Source: JAFGCN01 sp964547015 (GTDB lineage Archaea; Aenigmatarchaeota; Aenigmatarchaeia; QMZS01). Taken from it: a stretch of 37,184 nucleotides of DNA. A program made the translations under genes and the position numbers. Below are positions 31,959 through 37,184 of this stretch, one piece after another (the stretch's first letter is position 1; every line of letters starts with the position of its first letter). The DNA is taken from NCBI GenBank assembly GCA_964547015.1, contig CAZJKT010000011.1, positions 1 through 37,184 of the forward strand, read 5' to 3'. The notes below the pieces were generated by a model. That model did no database searches and had not been told where the DNA came from. It saw nothing but the letters and a program-made list of their open reading frames with translations.

Positions 31959-32440
31959 CCCAAATACTGTGCCCACATATACTCGCTCCCTCCCTTATGC
32001 AAAAGGGGCCTAAAATCTCCCTTTTTGGCATGTTCCGCCAAAACCCTCCCTATGACCACGAAATGATCCCCTGCCTCAACCACATTCTCCACTTTGCACT
32101 CAAATGAAACCGGGCAATCAGCATATGGCGGGGCAATTTTTGAGGATTTTTGGGGATTTATTCCTGATAAAGCGAATTTATCAGTATTTCGCCCGGAATT
32201 TGAGCCGCAAATCGCTGCAGCCTCTTTTTGGGAAACTTCCAGCAGATTTAGCGAAAATTCCGGCACATCCTGCAGATTTTTGAATGTGTGGCGGGAGGGG
32301 GAAATTGAGAAAGCCAGCATTTTTGGCTCAAAACTCACCGGCATCACAAAGCTTGCGGTCATGAGGTTTGCAATCCCCTCTTTGCTGATTGTGCCTATCA
32401 GGGCGACGCTACGGGGAAAAATCTGCTCGGAAATCCTCAT
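31955..32440 (-). CDS. Flavin reductase-like, FMN-binding protein
   Basis: The 161 residues match the flavin reductase / FMN-binding split-barrel family. The N-terminus (PRSVALIGTISKEGIANLMT, about 10-29) carries the typical phosphate-contact threonine/serine region. MTASFVMPVSFEPKMLAFS (about 28-46) and RHTFKNLQDVPEFSLNLLE (about 50-68) follow, and CKVENVVEAGDHFVVIGRV (about 114-132) closes the barrel. Such proteins reduce flavins or transfer electrons to oxygenases or rubredoxin-type partners. No partner is adjacent. The start ATG at 32440 is preceded by A/T-rich sequence. It is convergent with the HIT gene, with a 4-bp overlap. Confidence 0.85.
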   Translation of the reverse strand: MRISEQIFPRSVALIGTISKEGIANLMTASFVMPVSFEPKMLAFSISPSRHTFKNLQDVPEFSLNLLEVSQKEAAAICGSNSGRNTDKFALSGINPQKSSKIAPPYADCPVSFECKVENVVEAGDHFVVIGRVLAEHAKKGDFRPLLHKGGSEYMWAQYLG

Positions 32441-32537
32441 AATTTTAGTAGATTTGCATATTTAGCCAAAATTCAGCATATTTAATGCCACTTTACAGTA
32501 GAAAAAAGTATTTATATATATCTATACAATTATAATT

Positions 32538-32544
32538 AGGTGAT
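32538..32544 (+). promoter_or_regulatory. Strong Shine-Dalgarno site
   Basis: AGGTGAT matches the 3' end of archaeal 16S rRNA and lies 4 nt before the ATG at 32549. It selects that ATG over the in-frame GTG at 32540. It is notable because most starts here lack such a site. A TATA-like TATTTATATATATC lies upstream at about 32508-32522. Confidence 0.65.
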
Positions 32545-32548
32545 AAAA

Positions 32549-32842
32549 ATGTTTGGAAACACAGGAAAAGATAGGGAAGCGGCAGACTGGAAGGAATACC
32601 TTCCTGTCGAAGATGAAGCAAAACTTAATGAGCTTTTGGAAGCTACAAGGAGACACAGGTGCGCTTATAAGGGGTCAGACAACATACAGGTAGCCCAGGT
32701 TTGGTGCGCATTGATTGAAATGATGAAAATGATGAACAAGATCGAACAAAGGGTTGCTTACATCGAACGGGTCCTTGACAGGCTGTTTAGGGGATATGAA
32801 GGCGAAAGAAACAAACTCCTTGACGGCTTGCTTAAGTTCTGA
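32549..32842 (+). CDS. Small helical protein, unknown
   Basis: No family is recognised. The protein has 97 residues from the ATG at 32549. It is almost entirely helical. An acidic N-terminal half (DWKEYLPVEDEAKLNELLEA, about 10-29) precedes a helix rich in methionine (ALIEMMKMMNKIEQRVAYIE, abridged) that continues to the end. Two cysteines lie at HRCAYK and VWCALI. The strong Shine-Dalgarno site and a good TATA box suggest high expression. The neighbours are a divergent flavin reductase and a convergent YbjQ-type gene, so it stands alone. Confidence 0.6.
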   Translation: MFGNTGKDREAADWKEYLPVEDEAKLNELLEATRRHRCAYKGSDNIQVAQVWCALIEMMKMMNKIEQRVAYIERVLDRLFRGYEGERNKLLDGLLKF

Positions 32843-32907
32843 TTTTAGGAATTTTTCTAATTTTTATTTAATTTAATGAAACTAAAGAGCCAAAAATACA
32901 AAACAAC

Positions 32908-33243
32908 CTATCGGGCTTTTTTCTTAAGCTTTACCGCTGTGCCAAAGGCCAAAAGCTCTGCCGCGCCCTGAGACACGGCTGAGGTCATAAACCGCGCGCC
33001 AATAACCGCATCCGCGCCTAATTCTTTTGCGGATTTTACCATCCGGTTCATGGACTCTTCCCTTGCGTCATTAAGCATATCTGTATATTCCTCAAGCTCT
33101 CCGCCAACAAGCTTTTTTAGCCCGGCAAGAATATCTTTTCCAAGGTGCTTTGCCCGAACTGTGTTTCCTGTGACTGTGCCAAGAATTTCCTTTACCTCAT
33201 AGCCCGGAACAGATTCTACTGTGCTGACCAAAAATTCTCCCAT
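32908..33243 (-). CDS. YbjQ/UPF0145 family protein
   Basis: The 111 residues match the YbjQ family, small proteins that form pentameric rings and are sometimes called heavy-metal-binding. Function is not established. Family features are the N-terminal STVESVPGYEVKEILGTVTG (about 7-26), the middle GGELEEYTDMLNDAREESMN (about 47-66), and the AKELGADAVIGARF motif (about 72-85). The last strand is LLAFGTAVKLKK. The gene is the last of a closely packed minus-strand series (33754 to 32908), with a 28-bp gap from the membrane protein before it. Confidence 0.88.
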   Translation of the reverse strand: MGEFLVSTVESVPGYEVKEILGTVTGNTVRAKHLGKDILAGLKKLVGGELEEYTDMLNDAREESMNRMVKSAKELGADAVIGARFMTSAVSQGAAELLAFGTAVKLKKKAR

Positions 33244-33271
33244 AATATAGCTAATAATTCCTTATTTTTAC

Positions 33272-33448
33272 CTATTTTTCTATCTTGTTCTCCCTGTTCC
33301 GATAAATTATGAGTGCAAGCCCCATCGCAATCAGGGGAATGCCATATACCACCCCAACAAAAAGCGGGGCCTTTAGCGCAGCAAAAATAGCAATAATGAC
33401 CGCCCCTAGCAAAAGCAGTCCAAGCCCCCATTTTTCCTGGCTTTTCAT
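33272..33448 (-). CDS. Small two-helix membrane protein
   Basis: This 58-residue protein starts at the ATG at 33448, which has the GATTATG context; an ATG two codons upstream is less likely. It has two hydrophobic segments (GLGLLLLGAVIIAIFAAL, about 8-25, and GVVYGIPLIAMGLALIIY, about 32-49). A basic tail (RNRENKIEK) would be cytosolic. No family is recognised. It lies 9 bp after the cysteine-containing hypothetical gene and 28 bp before the YbjQ-type gene, in what looks like a single operon. Confidence 0.6.
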   Translation of the reverse strand: MKSQEKWGLGLLLLGAVIIAIFAALKAPLFVGVVYGIPLIAMGLALIIYRNRENKIEK

Positions 33449-33457
33449 AATCAATAT

Positions 33458-33754
33458 TCAGGCGCCTTGCGCCAGCCTCTTATCTATTTCAGCTTGGATA
33501 TCCGGCCTAATTATAATTTTCACCCCTCCGGCCTCAAGAAATTCTTTAGGGAAGCGCTTCTCCAAAAGCATTGAGTAGGGCTCACCGCAAATTTCACAAT
33601 CACATAAATTCTGGCCTTTTGGGCAAACTGTAGAAATATAGTTTCTTACCAGATCCCCCTCAGTTTCCTTAATCGGCAGGTATATGCCTAAATTAAACAT
33701 ATCTTCTCCAACTAATTCAGAACAAACCTTTTCATACATGCATCTTAGGGACAT
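33458..33754 (-). CDS. Hypothetical protein with a cysteine cluster
   Basis: No family is recognised. The 98 residues include a compact cysteine group, VCPKGQNLCDCEICGEP (about 43-59). With four cysteines in 14 residues it could hold zinc or an iron-sulphur cluster. Two more cysteines lie near the start (SLRCMYEKVCSEL). The C-terminal VKIIIRPDIQAEIDKRLAQG is helical. It is first of a minus-strand set with the small membrane protein and the YbjQ-type gene. It begins about 26 bp from the 3' end of tRNA-Val(TAC), on the same strand. Confidence 0.6.
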   Translation of the reverse strand: MSLRCMYEKVCSELVGEDMFNLGIYLPIKETEGDLVRNYISTVCPKGQNLCDCEICGEPYSMLLEKRFPKEFLEAGGVKIIIRPDIQAEIDKRLAQGA

Positions 33755-33794
33755 AATTGAAAATAATTATATATAAATAATGGGCTCGCCCAGA

Positions 33795-33870
33795 TTTCCA
33801 TAATATTTGTGCGAAGCACGAATCTGCTTCTTTTTGCGTTGAGGCTTTTTCTTCGCAAGAAAAAGCTTCA
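33795..33870 (-). other. tRNA-Val(TAC) T-loop intron (59/60)
   Basis: This 76-nt intron has a hairpin (GCTTTTTCTT/AAGAAAAAGC). A linker (33820-33843) reads CTCAACG, CAAAAAGAAG, CAGATTC. A small GTGC-TTC-GCAC hairpin and the end ATATTATGGAAA follow. The linker links it to the D-arm and anticodon introns. The end and length link it to the T-loop intron of tRNA-Val(CAC). Confidence 0.85.
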
Positions 33871-33906
33871 TTTGAACTGGGGATCTTCGCCGTGTAAAGG
33901 CGACGT

Positions 33907-34012
33907 TTGTCAGGAAATCCAACGCCATTCGGTAATATACTCGCCGCAAGCGGCGAGGAATCTGGTTTTCTTTGACGTTGAGGGCTTTCTTTTGAAAAAA
34001 GAAAGCCTTCAT
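33907..34012 (-). other. tRNA-Val(TAC) D-arm intron
   Basis: This 106-nt intron has an 11-bp hairpin (GGCTTTCTTTT/AAAAGAAAGCC). A linker (33955-33982) contains AACGTCAAAGAAAA and CAGATTCCTC. A second hairpin (CTCGCCG/CGGCGAG) and AATGGCGTT (33921-33929) follow. TGGCGTT can pair with AACGTCA of the linker. It is clearly homologous to the anticodon intron of tRNA-Val(CAC), although located in a different arm of the tRNA. Confidence 0.85.
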
Positions 34013-34072
34013 CTTAACCAACTGGACTACGAGCCCATAATTAGGTTAAGCGGCAAGTAATAAAAGCCCAAT

Positions 34073-34564
34073 CTACTCTGAAGGCGCCGGCTCCATTCCG
34101 TAAACCGCCCCTACATTTGCCTTAAACTGGTTGAATATGCTTTTTGCCCGATAAAAGGATTCCACCCTCTGATTTCGGTAAAAAAACCGATAAAATATCC
34201 ACCAAAACGGCCTTTGCAAAAAACCTACCTCCACCTCTGTAACAAACTTCGGCTTCATAGAAAAAGACATGTCCCCAAGGCGCGTCCTTGAATTTTGGCT
34301 TCCCTGAAAGGTCATGCTTAACTCAAGCTTTGACCAGCGGTCAATGCTTTTTGCTATATTCCACTTTACAAAAAAGTACTTAGTCTCGCCTGTCGCGTCC
34401 CACTTAAGTTGCGGCTCAAAAATATCTTTTCCGGCAAGCTCAAAAGTATCCAGGAGGAGCTTTCTCATCGCGCCATAAAGCCTGAAAGGCTCGGGGCCTT
34501 CAAACTTTATAACCTCTTTTTCTTTCGGGTAAACCAGATTATCCACATATTTGAGCTTGGCCAT
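34073..34564 (-). CDS. Hypothetical protein, paralogue of its neighbour
   Basis: No named family is recognised. The 163 residues are rich in aromatic residues and alternate strands with charged ends. Examples are GETKYFFVKWNIAKSIDRWS (about 58-77) and SFSMKPKFVTEVEVGF (about 99-114). A block of aromatics, RPFWWIFYRFFYRNQRVES (about 118-136), precedes a helical C-terminus (YRAKSIFNQFKANVGAVYG). The same layout is found in the upstream gene, suggesting tandem duplication. The start overlaps the upstream stop by 1 nt (TAATG), so translation is coupled. No signal peptide is visible. The aromatic block could touch a membrane surface or lipid. Confidence 0.6.
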   Translation of the reverse strand: MAKLKYVDNLVYPKEKEVIKFEGPEPFRLYGAMRKLLLDTFELAGKDIFEPQLKWDATGETKYFFVKWNIAKSIDRWSKLELSMTFQGSQNSRTRLGDMSFSMKPKFVTEVEVGFLQRPFWWIFYRFFYRNQRVESFYRAKSIFNQFKANVGAVYGMEPAPSE

Positions 34565-35082
34565 TATCCTTTTGAGTTCAGTTCATCAAAATAAGCAAAG
34601 AGCTTTTCCTCAAAACATGAAACCTGCTTTCTCCCCCAGTCCATATGCGCCCTCAGCTTTTTGTCATAAAATGTATTGTGCCAAAACATCCTAAAAATCT
34701 CATAAAAAAAGCTTTTCTGCCAGACTGAGTCCACCGTATATTCGGTAATCATAACCGGCTCTCCAAGCTTTATCTTTGCGCTTCCTTTGCCGTCCTTGTA
34801 TTTTATTTTCAGGTCAACATCAACCCTGAAATAGGTAAACCCATCCAAATCCCTGAAAAGATACCATGTGGCGCTATAGCCGCCTTCAGTAACCTTAACT
34901 TCCTTTTGCTGCCAGGTGGTTGGGCCAAATATGAATTTTACAAGCTTTGGGAGAAATGCAATAAGCTTTTCGGGATTCTTCCCCTCATAAGAATACTCCA
35001 GATTTTTGAGTCCTGCTTTGCCTCCGCGCTTGTAGAGCTCATTCCATATCACCAGCCTGTTACCGGCAGGATAGTACCCCAT
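34564..35082 (-). CDS. Hypothetical protein, first of a paralogous pair
   Basis: No named family is recognised. The 172 residues share the order seen in the downstream gene. A basic N-terminal region (KNLEYSYEGKNPEKLIAFLP) precedes strand pairs (GGYSATWYLFRDLDGFTYFR, KIKLGEPVMITEYTV). An aromatic block (SFFYEIFRMFWHNTFYDKKL, about 125-144) and a C-terminal helix (CFEEKLFAYFDEL) follow. The two probably work as a heteromer, because they are coupled by a 1-nt overlap. The promoter is in the 52-bp gap shared with the divergent gene at 35135. Confidence 0.6.
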   Translation of the reverse strand: MGYYPAGNRLVIWNELYKRGGKAGLKNLEYSYEGKNPEKLIAFLPKLVKFIFGPTTWQQKEVKVTEGGYSATWYLFRDLDGFTYFRVDVDLKIKYKDGKGSAKIKLGEPVMITEYTVDSVWQKSFFYEIFRMFWHNTFYDKKLRAHMDWGRKQVSCFEEKLFAYFDELNSKG

Positions 35083-35134
35083 AACTTAGATAATAGATTA
35101 GATATAACTTAATTTAACTATATTTCAGATTATT

Positions 35135-35386
35135 ATGGCTGAGGCAGTTAAGCTGAGGGGTGAGCTTGCTCTTGAAATGGGCAGGGGAAATGTAAATTCA
35201 GTTTTGAGGAGGCTAAAAGATATGCCGATTTTGGAGCTTGAAGCGATTTCAAAGGCGGAGATGGAAGGAAAATTGGATGTTTTGGGGCTTGATGAAGATG
35301 AAAAGAAAGGGCTGGAACGTGGGCTGGAGAAACTGAATTTTTATGTATGCGGGATTCTGATGCACAGGATTCTCGAAGGAGAATAA
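35135..35386 (+). CDS. Small helical protein, unknown
   Basis: No family is recognised. The 83-residue protein is predicted mostly helical. The sequence NVNSVLRRLKDMPILELEAI (about 20-39) and a charged stretch EMEGKLDVLGLDEDEKKGLE (about 42-61) are followed by a short hydrophobic end (NFYVCGILMHRILEGE). It is divergent from the paralogous pair and ends 8 bp from the 3' end of the opposite-strand tRNA-His gene. The ATG is in ATTATTATG. Confidence 0.55.
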   Translation: MAEAVKLRGELALEMGRGNVNSVLRRLKDMPILELEAISKAEMEGKLDVLGLDEDEKKGLERGLEKLNFYVCGILMHRILEGE

Positions 35387-35408
35387 ATTTAGAGGACCGG
35401 GAGCGGGA

Positions 35409-35505
35409 TTTTCACCAACGCACCCAACAAACCCTCAATCCACCTTGTGAATTACGGTTTTTGGGGTGCAGACCTTCTTAGCCAGCTTAGCCAAAAAAGG
35501 GTTGC
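35409..35505 (-). other. tRNA-His T-loop intron (59/60)
   Basis: This 97-nt intron lies between A59 and T60. A GGCTAAG direct repeat sits near its 5' side. GCACCC (35464-35469) can pair with GGGTGC (35420-35425). It uses the same splice core (TTCA/TGAA) as both Val T-loop introns, although the body differs in sequence. Confidence 0.8.
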
Positions 35506-35526
35506 TTTGAACCCGCCCCAAGAGAT

Positions 35527-35592
35527 TTCTGCTTTGCCATCGGCGTATGTTGCGTTTACGTTTTGGCTGAAGCCTTTTTTGAAAAGGCTTCT
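35527..35592 (-). other. tRNA-His anticodon-loop intron (37/38)
   Basis: This 66-nt intron opens with a perfect 10-bp hairpin (GAAGCCTTTT/AAAAGGCTTC, loop CAA). The remaining 3' part contains GCCA and TGGC, which can pair, plus CGT...ACG. It lacks the full linker of the Val introns, though AAACGTAAACG may be a relic. The family link is weaker than among the Val introns. Confidence 0.8.
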
Positions 35593-35671
35593 CCACAGTC
35601 TCTTATGCTGCCAGGCTACACCATCCCGGTCATAAATAGGGTAGGTAAAATTAAAAATTAGGCGTTTGCCT

Positions 35672-36223
35672 CTAAAGACCCAAATCTCCTGAAATCCCAT
35701 TTAGCGCTTCAATCCCTATTGCGAAAAAGTCTTCCTGCGAGAGGTTGAGACGTTGGCAGGTCATAATTTTCTCCCTCGAAACGGTTCTGGCAAAATCCTT
35801 TTTTTTGAACTTCTTTTTGAGGCTCTCAATTGAGACCTCTGAAATCTTTTTTGAAGGCATAATGAGGGCAGTTGAAATAATTAAGCCTGAAAGCGAGTCA
35901 GAGCACAAAAGCGCAATATCCATAGTTTCCCTCGGGGCGGCTCCGGTGTTTATCCCATTATGCGCCTTTATTGCGTGAAGAATCTTTTCGTCAACTTTGC
36001 CCTCAAGCATTTTGGCTGTTTCAAGGCCGTGCTTTTCTATGCAGGTGGCGGTTTTTTCGTAGTCAATGTCGTGGAGGATTCCGGTCAGCCACCAAATTTC
36101 CTTGTCCTCGCCAAGCTTTTCGGCCAGCTTTTCCATAATCGCCGCGACCGCGAGGCAGTGCTTTTTGATATTGGCGGTTTTAACATGCTCCTCGAGGAGG
36201 GATAAAGCCTCGTTTCGTTCCAT
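35672..36223 (-). CDS. HD-domain phosphohydrolase
   Basis: This predicted metal-dependent phosphohydrolase has 183 residues. The ATG at 36223 (MERNEALSLLEEHVK) is preferred over a TTG five codons upstream. HD motif elements are His22 in IKKHCLAVAA, the His51-Asp52 pair in TGILHDIDYEKT, a further histidine in AIKAHNG (about 86-92), and an aspartate in LLCSDSLSG (about 110). This subset resembles the small HDIG-type proteins acting on nucleotides or RNA ends, but the substrate is unknown. The gene lies between tRNA-His and the recombinase, all on the minus strand, about 51 bp after the recombinase stop. Confidence 0.85.
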   Translation of the reverse strand: MERNEALSLLEEHVKTANIKKHCLAVAAIMEKLAEKLGEDKEIWWLTGILHDIDYEKTATCIEKHGLETAKMLEGKVDEKILHAIKAHNGINTGAAPRETMDIALLCSDSLSGLIISTALIMPSKKISEVSIESLKKKFKKKDFARTVSREKIMTCQRLNLSQEDFFAIGIEALNGISGDLGL

Positions 36224-36274
36224 AAAAGAACGCCCCAAAAGGTTAATTTATTCCAAAAGGCTTATATGGCAATT

Positions 36275-37084
36275 CTAAAGCAAATTCGCAAGGTTCTTGA
36301 TATTGCTGTTCGCCACATGTGTGTAAATCTGGGTGGTTCTCAGGTCTTTGTGGCCCAAAAGCTGCTGGATGTAACGAATATCGGCTCCGCCCTCCAGAAG
36401 ATGGGTCGCAAAGCTGTGGCGCAGAGTATGTGGCGTTGCTTTTTTCACAATTCCTGCCTTCCTGGAGGCGTTTTTCACAATCTGCTGAAGAGTCCGCTTA
36501 TCATATTTTTCGCCATTCTGCGTTTCCAGAACCAATCCTTCGCTTCTCAGGCCGGAAACTTCCAGAAGCGCCTTAATCTTAGGGTGGAGAAAAACCACCC
36601 TTTCCTTTCCGCCTTTGGCAGTCTTTAAGTGGATTAGTTCCCTGTCAAAATCCATATCTTCCCACTTCAGGTTCCTTGCCTCATTGAGCCGGAGACCTGC
36701 ATAATAGAGAAGGGCAAGCAAAAGCTTGTGCCTGAGGTTGGTTTCAGAAGCGTGTATTTTTGCAATTTCCTCCCTGCTCAGGACTATCGGAAGTTTCTGA
36801 GAGGGCTTTGCAAGAGGGAGCTTTTCAAAGAATTTCTCCTTAAACACGCTTTCAAAGAGGAATTTGAGGGCAAAGTAATTTGTCCTCATCGTCGAATTGC
36901 TTTTCTTTGTCAGACCTAAGAGAAACGTTCTTGGGGTCTTTTTTGAATCCAGAAACCGCCGGGCAATCTTCATATATGCCCTCCCTGTCTGATAAGAATA
37001 TTTTCTCAGCCGGAGTTCTTCTATCAATTTCCCGATAATTTTATATTTTTCTTCAGGAGAGAGATTCTGAACGCAAAATCCCAT
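36275..37084 (-). CDS. xerA: Xer-type tyrosine recombinase
   Basis: This site-specific recombinase of 269 residues resembles archaeal XerA, which resolves chromosome dimers. The N-terminal SAM-like domain (about 11-90) binds DNA. The catalytic domain contains Arg132 in YAGLRLNEAR, Lys157 in TAKGGKERVV, the His219-x-x-Arg222 pair in PHTLRHSF, His245 in GHKDLRT, and nucleophile Tyr254 in QIYTHV. All appear intact. It has the compact length of XerA rather than the longer viral integrases. No att-like repeat or cargo is seen around it. It is two genes from a tRNA gene (tRNA-His), a usual neighbourhood for integrases, but nothing else suggests an element. It is divergent from the gene starting at 37134. 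Confidence 0.9.
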   Translation of the reverse strand: MGFCVQNLSPEEKYKIIGKLIEELRLRKYSYQTGRAYMKIARRFLDSKKTPRTFLLGLTKKSNSTMRTNYFALKFLFESVFKEKFFEKLPLAKPSQKLPIVLSREEIAKIHASETNLRHKLLLALLYYAGLRLNEARNLKWEDMDFDRELIHLKTAKGGKERVVFLHPKIKALLEVSGLRSEGLVLETQNGEKYDKRTLQQIVKNASRKAGIVKKATPHTLRHSFATHLLEGGADIRYIQQLLGHKDLRTTQIYTHVANSNIKNLANLL

Positions 37085-37133
37085 ATATTTATTTGGATTT
37101 AATTATATATAACAAAAGCCATATATTCGCTTT

Positions 37134-37184
37134 ATGTCGGATCTTGAGGGATTTCCCGAAAGTTTTGTTCGGGAAATTGGTGTT
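37134..37184 (+). CDS. Start of a gene cut by the window edge
   Basis: An ATG at 37134 opens a frame (MSDLEGFPESFVREIGV) that runs off the right end. It is preceded by an A/T-rich stretch (ATTATATATAAC, about 37101-37112) at the usual distance for a TATA box. It is divergent from the recombinase. Seventeen residues are too few to identify. Confidence 0.5.
   Translation, partial: MSDLEGFPESFVREIGV

Larger units (their letters stand above)
33781..34036 (-). tRNA. tRNA-Val(TAC) with two introns, one in the D-arm
   Basis: Removal of two introns from the minus strand gives a 74-nt tRNA. The acceptor stem is GGGCTCG/CGAGCCC with A73. The D-arm is GTCC...AGAC, and the anticodon arm is TCGCC-TTTACAC-GGCGA. 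The T-arm is CCCAG-TTCAAAT-CTGGG. Anticodon TAC reads valine codons. Exons are 34013-34036, 33871-33906 and 33781-33794. Intron 1 (33907-34012, 106 nt) interrupts the 3' strand of the D-stem at 23/24; a one-base shift is possible. Its central helix is GTTA/TGAC with bulges AGA and AAA. Intron 2 (33795-33870, 76 nt) is in the T-loop at 59/60, central helix TTCA/TGGA. The anticodon loop has no intron. CCA is not encoded. The tRNA body closely resembles tRNA-Val(CAC). Confidence 0.92.
35395..35631 (-). tRNA. tRNA-His(GTG) with two introns and encoded G-1
   Basis: After splicing, the minus strand gives a 74-nt tRNA-His. G-1 pairs with discriminator C73, the identity pair of tRNA-His. The acceptor is ACCGGGA/TCCCGGT. 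The D-arm is GTGT/GCAT with the GG pair. The anticodon arm is AGAGA-CTGTGGA-TCTCT (anticodon GTG), and the T-arm is GCGGG-TTCAAAT-CCCGC. Exons are 35593-35631, 35506-35526 and 35395-35408. Intron 1 (35527-35592, 66 nt) is at 37/38, with central helix CTGT/GCAG and bulges GGA and AAA. Intron 2 (35409-35505, 97 nt) is in the T-loop at 59/60, with TTCA/TGAA and bulges AAG and AAT. CCA is not encoded. An A/T-rich element (AATTTTTAATTTT) lies about 20-35 bp upstream. Histidine is supported by both the anticodon and the G-1:C73 pair. Confidence 0.93.

Noticed and set aside
33767..34021. Minus-strand open frame of 84 codons, very lysine-rich
   Set aside because: It overlaps tRNA-Val(TAC). The composition reflects the A-rich hairpin arms of the introns.
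28101..35631. Split or permuted tRNA genes
   Set aside because: All exons are contiguous, in order and on one strand, so ordinary cis-splicing is enough.
35452..35700. Minus-strand open frame of 82 codons before the HD-domain gene
   Set aside because: It crosses tRNA-His exons and introns and overlaps the HD-domain gene. The tRNA fold explains the region.
36275..37084. Integrated mobile element at tRNA-His
   Set aside because: The recombinase looks like chromosomal XerA. No duplicated tRNA 3' end, cargo genes or boundary repeats were seen.

Overview
This window is archaeal chromosomal DNA. The evidence is the information-processing and lipid gene set: both RFC clamp-loader subunits, an RPA-type ssDNA-binding protein, Hjc resolvase, aIF2-alpha, zinc-type ribosomal protein S14, a CDC48 AAA ATPase, archease, type IA topoisomerase, two TrmB-type regulators, mevalonate kinase, GGGP synthase and CDP-archaeol synthase. 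Many small unrecognised proteins, intron-rich tRNA genes and very short intergenic regions resemble DPANN genomes. The isoprenoid-lipid genes argue against an extremely reduced member. I do not assign a phylum. Most genes begin at an ATG preceded by A/T-rich sequence, often exactly ATT, with a TATA-like element about 20-35 nt upstream. This suggests mostly leaderless or near-leaderless transcripts.

Layout. 1-4.8 kb: a possible microprotein behind paired palindromes, the PFOR beta subunit, S14, pyruvoyl arginine decarboxylase, a large TIM-barrel protein, a PIN nuclease and a small membrane-anchored protein. 4.9-14.2 kb: CDC48, two related nucleotidyltransferase-like proteins (one lacking the catalytic motif), GTP-dependent dephospho-CoA kinase diverging from mevalonate kinase, a DUF116 protein, then RFC-S / archease / RFC-L. 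14.2-21 kb: an AAA_28 NTPase, two TrmB regulators, several hypotheticals, iPGM and a Memo-family protein. 21-27.6 kb: SecD, GGGP synthase, a polytopic membrane protein, topoisomerase I, CDP-archaeol synthase and a zinc ribbon. 27.6-37.2 kb: three tRNA genes, ferredoxin, the RPA-aIF2-alpha operon, SemiSWEET, Hjc, a HIT protein, a flavin reductase, YbjQ, paired hypotheticals, an HD hydrolase and a Xer-type recombinase. A further gene starts at the right edge.

The most striking content is three tRNA genes hidden in what look like empty gaps, all on the minus strand: tRNA-Val(CAC), tRNA-Val(TAC) and tRNA-His(GTG). Each folds into a normal tRNA only after removing two introns. All three carry an intron in the T-loop at 59/60, at a bulge-helix-bulge-like junction with the same TTCA/TGRA core. 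The other intron is at 37/38 in tRNA-Val(CAC) and tRNA-His, and in the D-arm of tRNA-Val(TAC). Introns of the two Val genes share sequence blocks and a two-hairpin architecture, with compensatory changes in the hairpin arms. They look like one family of structured introns that has spread between tRNA positions. The archease gene belongs to the RtcB ligation pathway that would rejoin such exons.

Functionally, mevalonate kinase, GGGP synthase and CarS cover separate steps of ether-lipid synthesis. RFC, RPA, TopA, Hjc and the recombinase cover replication and recombination. PFOR-beta, ferredoxin and iPGM point to ferredoxin-linked central carbon metabolism.
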